Positions 1-9,362 are shown, counted from the stretch's first letter. The stretch: 64,000 nucleotides of DNA from Asticcacaulis sp. ZE23SCel15 (GCF_030505395.1 NZ_CP130044.1:1101001-1165000), one strand, 5' to 3'. The notes: generated by a model not told the origin, from the letters alone. Program-made: numbers and translations.

Positions 1-644
1 ACCCCATTTTGCCGGATCTGAAGCTTTAACACACAGTCATCGCCACGCTTCAAAGCCGCTTCGGTCGTCTGACGAGTTGTCTCATTGATCGATGTAAACG
101 GTGCCTGTTTCAGACTTATTTTGCGCAACATTCTTAGGTTGCCGGAGGTGACCTCATCGGCAATCGTCAGCTTATGGTGATAGTCGGTCGAGGGCGGCAA
201 GGTATGGGGCCAGCCGCCGCACACTGGCATCTGCTGCGACAGGGTAAACGCCAGCCCCTTCATGGCGGCGGCGCGGTATGTCTCGGTTTTTGTTTGGTCA
301 TATACCGCCATCAGATATTCAATCTGGGCATAGATATTGCGATTATCAAAGCTTACGCGCGGATCGGATTTTTGCGCGGTGATGGCCGCGATTTCCTGCG
401 GATCAAGCTTACGGGCCGGGTCCTGATTTTCGATCCAACCGCCGTTCTGACGTTGATACAATAGGATATTATCCGCGATTTCAACGATTTGGTCGTCGCT
501 ATAGCGGGCATAGTCCTTGCCGTGGCGGTTCTGCCAGTGATGAACGGCGTCGGAAAAACTGTCCAGCCGGACCGTCTCATAGCCATAAGCCGTGGGTGCC
601 GTAAGCACCCATAGTCCCAGATATATTGCGCCAAACCGTTTCAT
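1..644 (-). CDS. Pectate lyase, PL10-like (3' end outside window)
   Basis: The frame is open from an ATG at 642-644 to the left edge, so about 214 N-terminal residues are present and the C-terminus is missing. A GGAGG ribosome site lies just upstream of the ATG. The product starts with a cleavable-looking signal peptide (about residues 1-21, ending APTAYG). Around residues 60-70 it carries LLYQRQNGGW, close to the QRDNGGWPKN signature of PL10 pectate lyases, followed by FDNRNIYAQIEYLMAVY and a CGGWPH segment, as in the alpha/alpha toroid of that family. Such enzymes cleave polygalacturonate in the periplasm or outside the cell. The catalytic C-terminal part cannot be seen, so activity is inferred. 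It is divergent from the membrane protein gene at 878. Confidence 0.72.
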   Translation of the reverse strand, partial: MKRFGAIYLGLWVLTAPTAYGYETVRLDSFSDAVHHWQNRHGKDYARYSDDQIVEIADNILLYQRQNGGWIENQDPARKLDPQEIAAITAQKSDPRVSFDNRNIYAQIEYLMAVYDQTKTETYRAAAMKGLAFTLSQQMPVCGGWPHTLPPSTDYHHKLTIADEVTSGNLRMLRKISLKQAPFTSINETTRQTTEAALKRGDDCVLKLQIRQNG

Positions 645-877
645 GTGATCCTCCATTTTTTGCGGTGATCGTGCCACCACTGCCGCAGAACACAAGCCAC
701 AAAATCAGTTGGCAGGGCTAAGATTTCACCTTATGGTCGTAGCCGGTGTTAAGGGGGTATGGGGTGAAATTTTCATTATCCAATGGATCAGATACGCTTG
801 CCCTTAAGAACAGCGATTGCGGTTACGCTGTGACCGAAGCGATCGCTTAATTCATATATTTAAAAAGGGAGAGCCTT

Positions 878-1627
878 ATGAAATTTACGATTGGAAACAC
901 GCTCAACGAAGGCTTTGGCCTGTTGTCGCGTCACTTTAGCACGATCTTTATGGTCGGGCTTGTCACCTACGGTCTGCCTTTGATTGCAGGGGTGGTGATT
1001 CTGCTCATGACCACCGGCTTTAATCTCGCCGACAGCCCTGAAGTGGCCGCCGTTACCGCAGGATGGTGGACGGGCTTTGGCGTCTATATGGTGATCGCGA
1101 TCGTTGCCAGCCTGATCACGTTTTCAATGATCACAGAGATCGTCATTAGGGATAAATTTGAATTTGGCGCGGCCTTTGGACGAGCGCTTAAAAACATCAT
1201 CCCGCTGATTATCATTACCCTGCTTTATACGCTGGCCATGATGTTGGGCATGATCCTTTTGATCATACCGGGCATTATCGTCATGCTGATGTTTTATGTG
1301 ACGTTGACCGCTTACATTGCAGAACCTGGCCTCGGGATCGGCGGAGCCTTTACGCGCAGCCGTGAACTGACCAAGGGCCACCGTTGGGCTATATTGGCGA
1401 TACTGCTGATTGTCGGTATTGCCATTGGTGTGCTGGGGATGATCTTTAACCTGCCGCTGGCGCCTATTGCCGGTGGTACGAACACGCCGGTTTTTGTAGG
1501 CCTGTCAACACTAGTGAGTGTGCTCACCTCTATCGCCAGCTTGGTATTCTCCATAGCTATCTATACCTGCCTGCGCCGCGCTAAAGAAACGCACACGCCA
1601 GAAACGGTCGCCAATGTCTTTTCGTAG
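878..1627 (+). CDS. Polytopic membrane protein, YciC / GDPD-membrane-domain-like
   Basis: The 249-residue protein begins MKFTIGNTLNEGF, preceded by GGGAGAG. The start is typical of a membrane family related to YciC and to the membrane domain found next to glycerophosphodiester phosphodiesterases, in which a short amphipathic N-terminus leads into about six hydrophobic segments. Hydrophobic stretches lie near residues 22-45, 68-88, 105-150, 168-190 and 205-230. No catalytic motif is visible, so a biochemical role cannot be given. It stands alone, with 230 bp of upstream DNA shared with the divergent pectate lyase gene, and ends just before a strong intrinsic terminator. Confidence 0.7.
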   Translation: MKFTIGNTLNEGFGLLSRHFSTIFMVGLVTYGLPLIAGVVILLMTTGFNLADSPEVAAVTAGWWTGFGVYMVIAIVASLITFSMITEIVIRDKFEFGAAFGRALKNIIPLIIITLLYTLAMMLGMILLIIPGIIVMLMFYVTLTAYIAEPGLGIGGAFTRSRELTKGHRWAILAILLIVGIAIGVLGMIFNLPLAPIAGGTNTPVFVGLSTLVSVLTSIASLVFSIAIYTCLRRAKETHTPETVANVFS

Positions 1628-1663
1628 CCTTGGCTTTTCGTAATAAGGCGTTGATCGGTTAAG

Positions 1664-1695
1664 AAAAAGCCTCCGCAATTGCGGAGGCTTTTTTA
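1664..1695. terminator. Bidirectional intrinsic terminator
   Basis: A perfect 10-bp stem (AAGCCTCCGC at 1667-1676 and GCGGAGGCTT at 1681-1690) closes an AATT loop. It is flanked by A residues on the left and T residues on the right, so it can terminate in both directions. It separates the plus-strand membrane protein gene (ends 1627) from the minus-strand RDD gene (ends 1758). Confidence 0.9.
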
Positions 1696-1745
1696 TAGGA
1701 GCGTTTTCCCATCAAATGGACTCATTTGATGGATCAGGAAGAGCG
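1694..1745 (+). repeat. Dispersed palindromic repeat, GAGCGTTTTCCC family
   Basis: After GAGCGTTTTC comes an inverted repeat CCATCAAATG (1709-1718), loop GACT, CATTTGATGG (1723-1732). The same core occurs in the opposite orientation at 39622-39657, more than 37 kb away, which marks it as a dispersed intergenic element rather than a gene-specific operator. Confidence 0.7.
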
Positions 1746-1757
1746 ACCAGCTAAAAA

Positions 1758-2693
1758 CTAGCGCACCTCGTCGTGCTTATCTTTGCGGCGTTTGCCGAGT
1801 AGCATCCGGCTTTCCAGATGGGCCCGCAAGGCCGCGTAAAAGGCGCGTAAGAAGGCTTCATCGGTCGGCACATCGTTGGTATTTTTAGGATCGTCCCAGC
1901 CAATGCGAGTCTTGATACGGGTCGCCACCGCCGCCATGGTCGCAGGCCTGCGTTCGCGCAGGACTTCCTCCAGCACACCCAGTTCTTTTTCGCCGTAAGC
2001 CTCGATCTGGGCGCGGCTGAACATGATACCGCTGCGACGGTCAGCCTCGGTGTCGGCCAGATCAATCCCCAGACTTTGGCGCGGCATATGAACGACGCGG
2101 GTGCCGCCCAGAAAATCGCCCAAGCGGGCCTGATCGCGGTTGAACAGCGGCAGCAGCGCCAGAACCAGCGTCCACAAAGACGCCGACAGCGCCACCCAGC
2201 CGCCGCCCTGCATCGTCATGCCCATCAGGGTTAGCGGCAGATAAAACTCGACTTCGCGCAGCATATTGCGGGTGATAACCATCACCGGCGTCAGGTGGCC
2301 GCCGTCATGGGCTATGACCCTGATTTTAAGCACCCGCTTACCCGGCGTCGCGGCGCGCGGCCCCATTTCGAACGCCATGAAATAGCCGGTGCGCACAAAG
2401 AACATGGCCATGAAAAACAGGATCATCAGGATGTCGCCTAACCCTTTGGCGCGCTTCCAGTCCACCTGCTCAAACGGCAGAATAAAAAACAGCAGGATCA
2501 GGGCCACCGGGGCGGCAATGATGATCAGATAGTCAAGGATGAACGCCCCCAACCGCTCGGCAAATGTCGCGGTGATGAACGGCAGGCGCACCCCTTCGGG
2601 CGTGGTGATATAGGTGACGCGGCGCTGATACTTGCCCTGAGCGTCAAAGCTTAGGGTATCATCCAGTATGGGCGGGGTCTTAGGCGCGGCCAT
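1758..2693 (-). CDS. RDD family membrane protein
   Basis: This 311-residue protein has the RDD-family layout. A first hydrophobic pair follows ERLGAFILDYLIII (about residues 45-85), which carries the Arg and Asp that give the family its name. Another hydrophobic pair lies near residues 145-185, and RDQARLGDFLGGTRVV ends the domain near residue 203. About 105 hydrophilic C-terminal residues follow and have no obvious family. RDD proteins are integral membrane proteins, some linked to ion exchange; the substrate here is unknown. The gene overlaps the 3' end of the SpoIIM-like gene by 14 bp, and is the last gene of the DUF4129-to-RDD cluster, so the two are probably translationally coupled. Confidence 0.85.
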   Translation of the reverse strand: MAAPKTPPILDDTLSFDAQGKYQRRVTYITTPEGVRLPFITATFAERLGAFILDYLIIIAAPVALILLFFILPFEQVDWKRAKGLGDILMILFFMAMFFVRTGYFMAFEMGPRAATPGKRVLKIRVIAHDGGHLTPVMVITRNMLREVEFYLPLTLMGMTMQGGGWVALSASLWTLVLALLPLFNRDQARLGDFLGGTRVVHMPRQSLGIDLADTEADRRSGIMFSRAQIEAYGEKELGVLEEVLRERRPATMAAVATRIKTRIGWDDPKNTNDVPTDEAFLRAFYAALRAHLESRMLLGKRRKDKHDEVR

Positions 2694-3720
2694 GATCAGC
2701 CTCTTCGAATTTAAGCGTCAGACGCCGCCCGACCTGCGTGAAATAGACCGTCCAGGTCACCAGCATCACCGCCCCTATGCCAAACCGCGCCGAGGTGTCG
2801 GTGATTAGCTGCCTCCCGAAGCCTTCGAGCAGTCCGGCCAGAAGCAGCATGATGGCGACCCCCAGCATGACTGAGCCGGTCAGTTTACCCGCGTCAACCA
2901 GCGCGGCCTTACGCGTCAGATTGCCGGGGAACATGATCCGCCGCGCCATGTGAAACCCGGCGGCACCGGCAAGGACTATGGCCAGTAATTCGGTCGTGCC
3001 GTGAATACTCAGCCAGCCGGCGAAATCGACCAGCAGCCCCTGGCGCGCGAACAGCCACAGCATGGCCCCTAAAAGCATCCCGTTATGCAGGATCAAAAGG
3101 GCCGTCGGTATGCCCGCAATCACCCCGAGCGCAAAGGCAAAGATCGATACCTGCGTGTTGTGCGACATCAGAAAGACCGAAAAGACCGCCAGCCCGTCGG
3201 TACTGCCTTCGAGTGTTTTTTTCAGATCGGCGGCCGAGGCCGACAGATTGCGGCCGCCTGACATATCTTCGCCGACCAGCGCCGAATACCAGCTCTGATC
3301 GCCCGCACACAAAAGCCAGCCCGCCACAATCCCGATCACCAGACAGGCCAAAGACAATAAAAACTCCGGCCCGATGCGGCGCACACTGTCGGGCCACTGC
3401 CGCCCGAAATAGCCGGTCAGAATGTCCTTGAAACGGGCATGGGGGCCGTAGATGCCCATATAGGCGCGGGCACACAGTCCCTGAAGATAGCTGATCAGAT
3501 TGCGGTCGAGCGAGATCGAGCGCGCCATCGACAGCGACGATACGGCTGAGCGATACAGCACCGGCAGGTTCAGCAGTTCATCGGTCGAAAAGCTGTTCAA
3601 CTTACCCTGATCGAGGCGATCCAAGGCCCGGCTTAAGGTGCGCCAGTCCTTTTCGCGGGCGTCACGAAACTTCTGGCTCTTGAGTTGCAGGGCGGGTTTT
3701 GCGGGGTCTTCATCGCTCAT
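2680..3720 (-). CDS. SpoIIM-like (stage II sporulation protein M family) membrane protein
   Basis: The 346-residue product has a soluble N-terminal region (about 1-115) followed by several membrane segments. It carries hallmarks of the SpoIIM/DUF95 family, including FLMSHNTQVSIFAFALG (about 184-200), LHNGMLLGAM and SIHGTTELLAIVLAGAAG (about 238-255). The organism is very unlikely to sporulate; in Gram-negative bacteria this family is a regular member of MoxR/DUF58 clusters, and that is the context here. An AGGAGGATCAC site precedes the ATG. The gene lies 9 bp downstream of the DUF58 gene and overlaps the RDD gene. Confidence 0.87.
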   Translation of the reverse strand: MSDEDPAKPALQLKSQKFRDAREKDWRTLSRALDRLDQGKLNSFSTDELLNLPVLYRSAVSSLSMARSISLDRNLISYLQGLCARAYMGIYGPHARFKDILTGYFGRQWPDSVRRIGPEFLLSLACLVIGIVAGWLLCAGDQSWYSALVGEDMSGGRNLSASAADLKKTLEGSTDGLAVFSVFLMSHNTQVSIFAFALGVIAGIPTALLILHNGMLLGAMLWLFARQGLLVDFAGWLSIHGTTELLAIVLAGAAGFHMARRIMFPGNLTRKAALVDAGKLTGSVMLGVAIMLLLAGLLEGFGRQLITDTSARFGIGAVMLVTWTVYFTQVGRRLTLKFEEADHGRA

Positions 3721-3729
3721 GTGATCCTC

Positions 3730-5037
3730 CTACAACCGGTCGGCTTGCTTGAGCGCCAGATATTTGGTGACGATGAGCGTGGCCATCTGCTCGGTCGGGG
3801 CCTCCAGCACCTCAATCCCCTGCCGGCGCAGCAGGGCATGGACGGTTTCGCGCTGGGTCAAAAGGCGCTGGGCGAAAATGGCGCGGCTGACATCTTCGGG
3901 CGTGAGTGGCGGTTTGGCGGCAAGATCTTCGAGCACTTCGTCGCGGAAGGCCACAAAGATGATAACGTGCTTTTTCGACAGGCGGTTGAGCGCCTCCAGC
4001 ATCAGGTCGGCGCTGATTTCGTCAATAAAATCGGTAAACAGCACGATCAGCGACCGTCGCCCGATGCGCGAATTAAGATCGGCCAGAGCCAGCGTATGAT
4101 TGGACTCTTCGGCCATGTCCGACAGGGACGATAGCTGATGTTTCAACACCTCATAGCCCTGCATGCCCGATACCTGCGGGGCGATGTGATAGGGCTGTGA
4201 CGCAAAGGCAAAGCTACGGATATTATCGCCGATTTTCAGCGCGCAATAGCCGAGCAACAGTCCGGCATAGAGCGCCCGATCCAGCCGTTTGATGCCAAGC
4301 AGTGGCTCCCCCATCAGCCGCCCGGTATCAAAGGCCAGTACGATGTGATGATTGCGTTCGGCCTGAAACTCCCGCGACAACAGTTTGAGGTGGCGGGCCG
4401 AGGAGCGCCAGTCGATCCGGCGCGGGTCCTGACTGGCATCATATTCACGCAGGGCATGAAATTCCGAGCCATTGTGCAACTGGTTCTGCACGCGCACGCC
4501 GTAAATGCTGTCGTAGGAAAACAGCTCCGACGCATCGTGTTGTACACCTTCGATGTCCGGGGTGACCACGATCTGGCGATCCAGCGTCAGGCGCTTTTGA
4601 ATCCAGATCAGCCCCAGAACCCCGCGATAACGGATATGGATATCCTCCAGAACCGCCACGCCGCGGGCATGGGCCTTGAGCGCCAGTTCGGCGTGGAAGG
4701 CCCCCTCATTATCGGTGATAGCTTGCGCGGTATCGCTGACGATCAGCAGGTGATTGGCCCCAAACCGCACCTCAAGCGCACCCGGTCTGCGGCCCGTGAA
4801 GGTCAGGCTGAATGGCCAGACATAGTCACGGCCCACGCCCATGCTACGCGGGGTTTTCAGGTCGAGCTTAAGTGTGCGTGACAAGGGCGCAAATAGCCCG
4901 TCAAACAGCGAAAGCCCCAAAACCCCAAGCATGACCAGCGGCGCCCAGACCCAGCCTTGCGGCCACGCCAAAGCCAGCACGATGCTTAAGGCGACGCACA
5001 GGACAAGGATCGTAATGAGGCGGGCTGTGGGGTACAT
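3730..5037 (-). CDS. DUF58 domain-containing protein
   Basis: The 435-residue protein has two membrane segments near the N-terminus (about 7-45), then a periplasm- or cytoplasm-facing beta-rich region. The DUF58 core follows, marked by REYDASQDPRRIDWRSSARH (about 195-214) and a von Willebrand A-like stretch beginning VLAFDTGRLMG (about 231). DUF58 proteins are the usual partners of MoxR ATPases and are thought to act in assembly or maturation of envelope complexes; the client here is unknown. The start codon lies 2 bp downstream of the MoxR stop, pointing to one transcript and coupled translation. Confidence 0.88.
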   Translation of the reverse strand: MYPTARLITILVLCVALSIVLALAWPQGWVWAPLVMLGVLGLSLFDGLFAPLSRTLKLDLKTPRSMGVGRDYVWPFSLTFTGRRPGALEVRFGANHLLIVSDTAQAITDNEGAFHAELALKAHARGVAVLEDIHIRYRGVLGLIWIQKRLTLDRQIVVTPDIEGVQHDASELFSYDSIYGVRVQNQLHNGSEFHALREYDASQDPRRIDWRSSARHLKLLSREFQAERNHHIVLAFDTGRLMGEPLLGIKRLDRALYAGLLLGYCALKIGDNIRSFAFASQPYHIAPQVSGMQGYEVLKHQLSSLSDMAEESNHTLALADLNSRIGRRSLIVLFTDFIDEISADLMLEALNRLSKKHVIIFVAFRDEVLEDLAAKPPLTPEDVSRAIFAQRLLTQRETVHALLRRQGIEVLEAPTEQMATLIVTKYLALKQADRL

Positions 5038-5039
5038 GA

Positions 5040-5990
5040 CTATCTGGGGATCTCAACGCGTTCCAGCAGGCTTTGCAGCACGCTGTCGACATTGGCGCCT
5101 TCGATCTCCGCCGACGCCGATAAGAGCACACGGTGGCGCATACAGGGGGCATAGAGCGCCTTGATGTCATCGGGCAGCACATAGTCACGACCATCCAGTG
5201 TAGCGCGCGCCCGTGCGGCCCGCGCCAGCAGCGCGCCCGAACGCGGTGACGCGCCGACGCTCAGTTGCGCCACTTCGCGGGTGGCCCGGATCAGGTTGAC
5301 GATGTAGTTGAGATTGGCGTCATTCAGCTTAACTTGCGCCACCACATCAATGGCCTGAGCCAGGGTTGCGGCATCGATAACGCGGGTAATATTGAGCGTG
5401 GTGTCGGTCGCCGCCGCATTGCCCGACAGGCTGACGATGCGGCGCTCTTCCTCAATGCTGGGGTAGCTTAAGATGTGCTTGAACAAAAACCGATCCAGTT
5501 GCGCTTCGGGCAGGGGATAGGTGCCCTGCTGCTCGATCGGGTTCTGGGTCGCAATGACCGTAAAGCGGGCGCCCAGATCGTGGCGGGTGCCATCCAGCGT
5601 CACAAACCGTTCCTGCATGGCCTCAAGCAGGGCGGCTTGAGTCTTGGGCGGGGTGCGGTTGATTTCGTCGGCCAGTAACAGATCGCAAAAAATCGGCCCT
5701 TTGCTGAGCGAAAAGCTGGAGGTCTGAAAGTTAAACAGGTTCGACCCCAGAATATCGCCGGGCAGCATATCCGGGGTGAACTGGATGCGCCCAAAGCGCA
5801 GATCAAGCGACTGGCAAAAGGCCCGCGCCAACAGGGTCTTGGCCGTGCCGGGAGGCCCTTCGAGCAGGATATGGCCGCCGGAAAACAGCGCCACCAGCAT
5901 AAGCTCGACCGTATCGGCCTGCCCCACCACCGCCTTGGCGATTTCGGCCCTGAGCTGGTCCGCTAAGGATTTAATGTCGGATATTTGCAC
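5040..5990 (-). CDS. MoxR-family AAA+ ATPase
   Basis: The GTG at 5990 is chosen as start because GGAGAG lies eight bases upstream and the frame begins right after the DUF4350 stop. An upstream in-frame start would run 50 bases into that gene. This gives 316 residues. Walker A is GPPGTAKT (about 45-52), Walker B LLLADE followed by INR (about 104-112), and sensor 1 ATQNP lies further on. The C-terminal lid carries [14 protein letters not shown]. MoxR ATPases are chaperone-like machines acting with DUF58 or VWA proteins, which matches the next gene. It is likely cytoplasmic and associated with the membrane products of the cluster. Confidence 0.93.
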   Translation of the reverse strand: MQISDIKSLADQLRAEIAKAVVGQADTVELMLVALFSGGHILLEGPPGTAKTLLARAFCQSLDLRFGRIQFTPDMLPGDILGSNLFNFQTSSFSLSKGPIFCDLLLADEINRTPPKTQAALLEAMQERFVTLDGTRHDLGARFTVIATQNPIEQQGTYPLPEAQLDRFLFKHILSYPSIEEERRIVSLSGNAAATDTTLNITRVIDAATLAQAIDVVAQVKLNDANLNYIVNLIRATREVAQLSVGASPRSGALLARAARARATLDGRDYVLPDDIKALYAPCMRHRVLLSASAEIEGANVDSVLQSLLERVEIPR

Positions 5991-5994
5991 GGTG

Positions 5995-7590
5995 TCAGCT
6001 CTCCGTTTTGGATGGGATGGTGCGGGGTTTGATATCGCCCGTCTCAAGACGCCATTGATGCAGGCGCTGACACAGGCTGATGAGATGGGCAGGCGTGGTC
6101 ACTTTGGTCGCGTCGCGGGCGATGGCGCTATAGGTTTCGGTGGTCCCCGTGCGCGCGCTCAACTGATCGGCCAGTTCATCGGACGACAGGGTGGCGTGGC
6201 CCATATAGCCGCGCGCTTTGAGCGCCGCATCGCGCATCATCTGGGCATAGAGCGGGGCCAGTTTCGGCTCACGTCCGGCCTTGCCCAGCAGGCGCGCGGC
6301 ATTATCGGCCAGTATGCTGACCCCGCGCCCCAGCGGTGCCGATCTGGTCATATCATGGGCGGGACCAAAGCGGGCAAAGGCCGCCCACATCAGCCCAAGC
6401 CCCAGCACCATAAAGGCCAAAGGCACGGCAATAAACGGTGGCGTGGCGATATGGTGCAGCAGGCTTTTGTCGACCGAATGGCCGTTGAAGGTCAGGTTAA
6501 ACACCACCGACGGTGGGGCAGACGACTTACCGCGCACAGCATCAATCAGGGTCAGGGCCGTGACGACTTTTTGCGGGTCGCCCAAAATCTGGTTATTGAG
6601 CAGATCAGGGTCGGTCAGCAGATAAACCGGATGTGTGTACGGTTTTTCACCGGGCAGGGCGTTGACGCGCGCCAGCACGGTTTCGCCCTTCGGGCCGGTT
6701 AGGATCGGGGTGAGTTTAGGCGTCGCCACGACCGATTGCAGGCCCTTGATCTTACCGGCCTTAAGCGGAGCCGTAAACAGGGTCTGGCCCGATGCGGGTT
6801 GCAGGGTCAGGGTGCGCGAGACCTTGGTGGGGGCGCGGGCAAACTGATAATCGACCGGCACGGCGGGCCGCGTCATGATCATCTTTTCACCGGCCTGTTC
6901 CAGATCCGATGTTTCGGTTCGGGTATCTGACACCAGGCGCATCAGATCAAGCAAAGTGCTGTAAGGCTGGGCCCATTCGTTTTGCGACCAGCGCGGGCGG
7001 GTACGGTGAGGTGCGGCCTGCCATTTCGGTAGCACGATCAGAACGGCGGCCCCTTGGGCCTTATAGAGGATGTGATCGGACTTGGCCTTATCGGCACCAC
7101 GGGTAGCCTCAGCTATGTCTTCGGGGCCACTGACCGATGCGCGCGTTTCCGCCACCTTGCGTCGGGCAAGGATCGCTTCATATTCACGGTCTGAGCTATC
7201 TTCGGATGCCGCCTCCTCCACGCTCGCTGAAGATGCGGTCTGCCCGCTTTCAGTATCATCAACCGTTTCGGTTTCGCGGTTTACCAAAGCATAAAGCGCA
7301 AAGACGCTATCGACATCTTCAAGCGTGATGATCTCAAGATCATAGCGCTGTTGCGGGCCGGTTTCGCGGCGGTTGATATCGCTGCGGTAACCGCGCGCAT
7401 CAAGCAGTTTATATATACCCTTAAAGCCGTGGGGCGAGATCGCGCCCGCATCGGCTGACTGCGGGCTGTCCGGATCGAAGGACGGCGAAATCAGGATCAG
7501 GGCCGCCGTCGCAAACAGGCCAGCACACAACAACCCGACGATCATCGGCAGCATACGATTAAGCGGCGGCAGGCGGAGGTTAAGTTTCAT
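5995..7590 (-). CDS. DUF4350 domain-containing membrane protein
   Basis: The 531-residue protein opens with a membrane segment (about 12-35), then [32 protein letters not shown] (spread over about 36-68), typical of DUF4350. A large periplasmic part includes a low-complexity Ser/Glu/Ala stretch around residues 112-140. A second membrane segment lies near 382-403 and a cytoplasmic tail closes the protein. DUF4350 proteins have no known reaction and are regularly encoded beside MoxR/DUF58/DUF4129. The ATG shares its A with the TGA stop of the DUF4129 gene, so translation is probably coupled. Confidence 0.82.
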   Translation of the reverse strand: MKLNLRLPPLNRMLPMIVGLLCAGLFATAALILISPSFDPDSPQSADAGAISPHGFKGIYKLLDARGYRSDINRRETGPQQRYDLEIITLEDVDSVFALYALVNRETETVDDTESGQTASSASVEEAASEDSSDREYEAILARRKVAETRASVSGPEDIAEATRGADKAKSDHILYKAQGAAVLIVLPKWQAAPHRTRPRWSQNEWAQPYSTLLDLMRLVSDTRTETSDLEQAGEKMIMTRPAVPVDYQFARAPTKVSRTLTLQPASGQTLFTAPLKAGKIKGLQSVVATPKLTPILTGPKGETVLARVNALPGEKPYTHPVYLLTDPDLLNNQILGDPQKVVTALTLIDAVRGKSSAPPSVVFNLTFNGHSVDKSLLHHIATPPFIAVPLAFMVLGLGLMWAAFARFGPAHDMTRSAPLGRGVSILADNAARLLGKAGREPKLAPLYAQMMRDAALKARGYMGHATLSSDELADQLSARTGTTETYSAIARDATKVTTPAHLISLCQRLHQWRLETGDIKPRTIPSKTES

Positions 7591-8321
7591 CAGCCGATCC
7601 CTTCGATGGCGACGAAATCGACATAGGCCTGACGGCAGGCGTCGAACCCTTCGCGCCCGACACGGATGCCGGCGAAATAGCTCATTTCAACCCAGCGCGT
7701 AATCTCCCCGAACGCCGGACGCGCATCAGATGGCAACAGCGGATGGCTTAAGATATCGCGCGACGAATAATGGGTGCGCACCAGATCGGGCCGATAGGCA
7801 TTAAGATCGGCCACCGACCTCAGCAATAGCAAATGCACGGCTTCGTCATAGTCACCCTTGGCTGCCAGCGCATCGATATCGTGCAACAGGGCGGCGGCGG
7901 CGTCTTTGGTGGGCCGCCACATCGTCTCAGGCTTCATGACATCGCGCGGCAGGAAGCGCTCAATCTGCTGGCGGATCAGCATCCGCACAAACGGCGACAG
8001 CACCAGCATCGCCAGAGCAAACACCAGCAGGTAAATCAGCCACGGCAGAATGGGCCCCAGCGGCGCCAGAATTTTACCGATCGCGGTAATGACATCGCCC
8101 AGCCAGTGCAACACGTCTTTGAGCCATTGCGGCATCTCGGTCTTGGGCGGGTTAACCTGAGTAAAATGGGTCTGGATATAGCCGCTACCATTGACGTCAT
8201 CAATCAGGCTGCGGGCCTGATCCTGAGTTACAGATTCCGGGGTCACAGACACGTCCACAGGCGCGGCCGCCGATGCGGAAACGCTCGCGTCTGTCTGATT
8301 GTCGGAAAGCCTAAGCCCCAT
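7590..8321 (-). CDS. DUF4129 domain-containing membrane protein
   Basis: The start at 8321 is preferred over two upstream in-frame starts (8369, 8345) because GGGGAGAGG ends two bases before it. That gives 243 residues: a hydrophilic N-terminal region, one clear membrane segment (about 84-108, PWLIYLLVFALAML), and a cytoplasmic DUF4129 domain with helix-rich ALLHDIDALAAKGDYDEAVHLLLLRSV motifs (about 140-166). It is the first gene of a six-gene minus-strand cluster (DUF4129, DUF4350, MoxR, DUF58, SpoIIM-like, RDD). The function is unknown; the conserved company suggests a membrane complex serviced by the MoxR ATPase. Confidence 0.75.
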   Translation of the reverse strand: MGLRLSDNQTDASVSASAAAPVDVSVTPESVTQDQARSLIDDVNGSGYIQTHFTQVNPPKTEMPQWLKDVLHWLGDVITAIGKILAPLGPILPWLIYLLVFALAMLVLSPFVRMLIRQQIERFLPRDVMKPETMWRPTKDAAAALLHDIDALAAKGDYDEAVHLLLLRSVADLNAYRPDLVRTHYSSRDILSHPLLPSDARPAFGEITRWVEMSYFAGIRVGREGFDACRQAYVDFVAIEGIG

Positions 8322-8393
8322 AACCTCTCCCCACGCCACGACCATAGGCTGAGGACATATTTGGGTCAATCGGCAATTGGACGCGGGTGGCCT

Positions 8394-9272
8394 TTAACGG
8401 TAATTTGTGCCTGAAAAATAGTCCTCAGCCTGCTGCATAAAGTCATCGGCAATAGCACGCATGGCTTGAGGTAATTCATGGCGCGGCCGGAACAGTCCGA
8501 TCTGACGGGTGGGCGTAAACCCTTCCAGATTTACGAAGGCGGCAGTCCCATTTTGATAGCTTTGGGGCATGACGGTGGCACCAACGCCTGCCGACACCAT
8601 ATCCAGTGCGCGCTCATCATGGCGGGTGCGGTAGACCAGCGGCGGGCGGACATTGCGGTCGGTGAAGTAGCGGCTGGTTTCCGACAGGACTTCGCACAGA
8701 GACCGCACGATCATCGGCTGATCGGCCATGTCTTCGCCGCGTACTGTGCCTGCTGCGGCCAAAGGGTGATCCGGCGGCAGCACTAGGCTATAGCCCTCAG
8801 TGTAAAGCGGCACACTGCGGTCGTCGTCAACCCGCCGGATCGACAGCGCAAAGTCGATGCCGCGTTCATCCATGCGGTTGAGCAGTTCCTGCTCGGTGCC
8901 GTCCGACAGCTCAAACTGCGTCTCCGGGTGCGCCGCGCGAACGCTTTTGATCAGGCCCGCGATCCGTTGTGATGGCAGGGTATGCAGCACCCCCAGCCGC
9001 AGCACAGGTGCGGTGATGCCTTGCGCCACTTCGGCCAGAGCCAGATTACATTCATGCAGTATGGTCTTGGCGCGCGGGAGGAACCGCGCCCCGGCGGTGG
9101 TCAGAAACACCCGCTTATTGTTGCGCACAAAAAGGGCTGCCCCCACCGTCTCTTCCAGCCGTTTTATCCCGGCCGACAGGGTAGGCTGGGTCACGGACGA
9201 GGCATTGGCGGCCTTGGTGAACGAGCCGGTTTCAACCACCGCCAGAAAATAACGCAGCAGATAAGGGTCCAT
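8394..9272 (-). CDS. LysR-family transcriptional regulator, probable regulator of the liu operon
   Basis: The 292-residue protein has an N-terminal winged helix (LLRYFLAVVETGSFTKAA, SVTQPTLSAGIKRLEE; about 4-40) and a LysR substrate-binding domain from about residue 90. It is divergent from the leucine-degradation operon starting at 9437, the classic arrangement for a LysR activator and its target. The intergenic region holds a perfect inverted repeat with T-N11-A spacing at 9348-9362. The ribosome site AGGGGAG lies inside a dispersed GC-rich repeat that abuts the start codon. The inducer is not known; an acyl-CoA or keto acid of leucine breakdown would be logical. Most described liu operons use MerR- or TetR-type regulators, so the pairing is noteworthy. 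Confidence 0.88.
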   Translation of the reverse strand: MDPYLLRYFLAVVETGSFTKAANASSVTQPTLSAGIKRLEETVGAALFVRNNKRVFLTTAGARFLPRAKTILHECNLALAEVAQGITAPVLRLGVLHTLPSQRIAGLIKSVRAAHPETQFELSDGTEQELLNRMDERGIDFALSIRRVDDDRSVPLYTEGYSLVLPPDHPLAAAGTVRGEDMADQPMIVRSLCEVLSETSRYFTDRNVRPPLVYRTRHDERALDMVSAGVGATVMPQSYQNGTAAFVNLEGFTPTRQIGLFRPRHELPQAMRAIADDFMQQAEDYFSGTNYR

Positions 9273-9275
9273 TAT

Positions 9276-9329
9276 ACTCCCCTGCCTTGGCGGGGGAGGT
9301 GGCGCGCCGAAGGCGTGACGGAGGGGGGC
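9276..9329. repeat. GC-rich dispersed intergenic repeat (GGGGAGGTGGC...GACGGAGGGGG family)
   Basis: The core GGGGAGGTGGCGCGCCGAAGG (written here in part) ends in GACGGAGGGGG, with a short hairpin between. Related copies lie at 47051-47104 and 47815-47850 in this orientation, and at 46965-47022, 47933-47973 and 48012-48060 in the other. This copy sits directly upstream of the LysR start codon and provides its purine-rich ribosome site. Confidence 0.72.
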
Positions 9330-9347
9330 ATGTTTGCACCATCATGA

Positions 9348-9362
9348 ATAGAAAATTTCTAT
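9348..9362. promoter_or_regulatory. Candidate LysR-type operator
   Basis: ATAGAAA-A-TTTCTAT is a perfect 15-bp inverted repeat containing T-N11-A, the usual LysR box. It lies between the divergent LysR gene (start 9272) and the liu operon (start 9437), in AT-rich DNA 75 bp before the first liu gene. Binding is inferred from position and symmetry. Confidence 0.55.

Noticed and set aside
2680-3720. Sporulation gene
   Set aside because: SpoIIM-like proteins are common in non-sporulating Gram-negative bacteria within MoxR clusters; no other sporulation gene is here.
5776-6702. Antisense open frame over moxR and the DUF4350 gene
   Set aside because: It spans two real genes on the other strand, and its product is rich in Arg/Gln/Gly without any family pattern.
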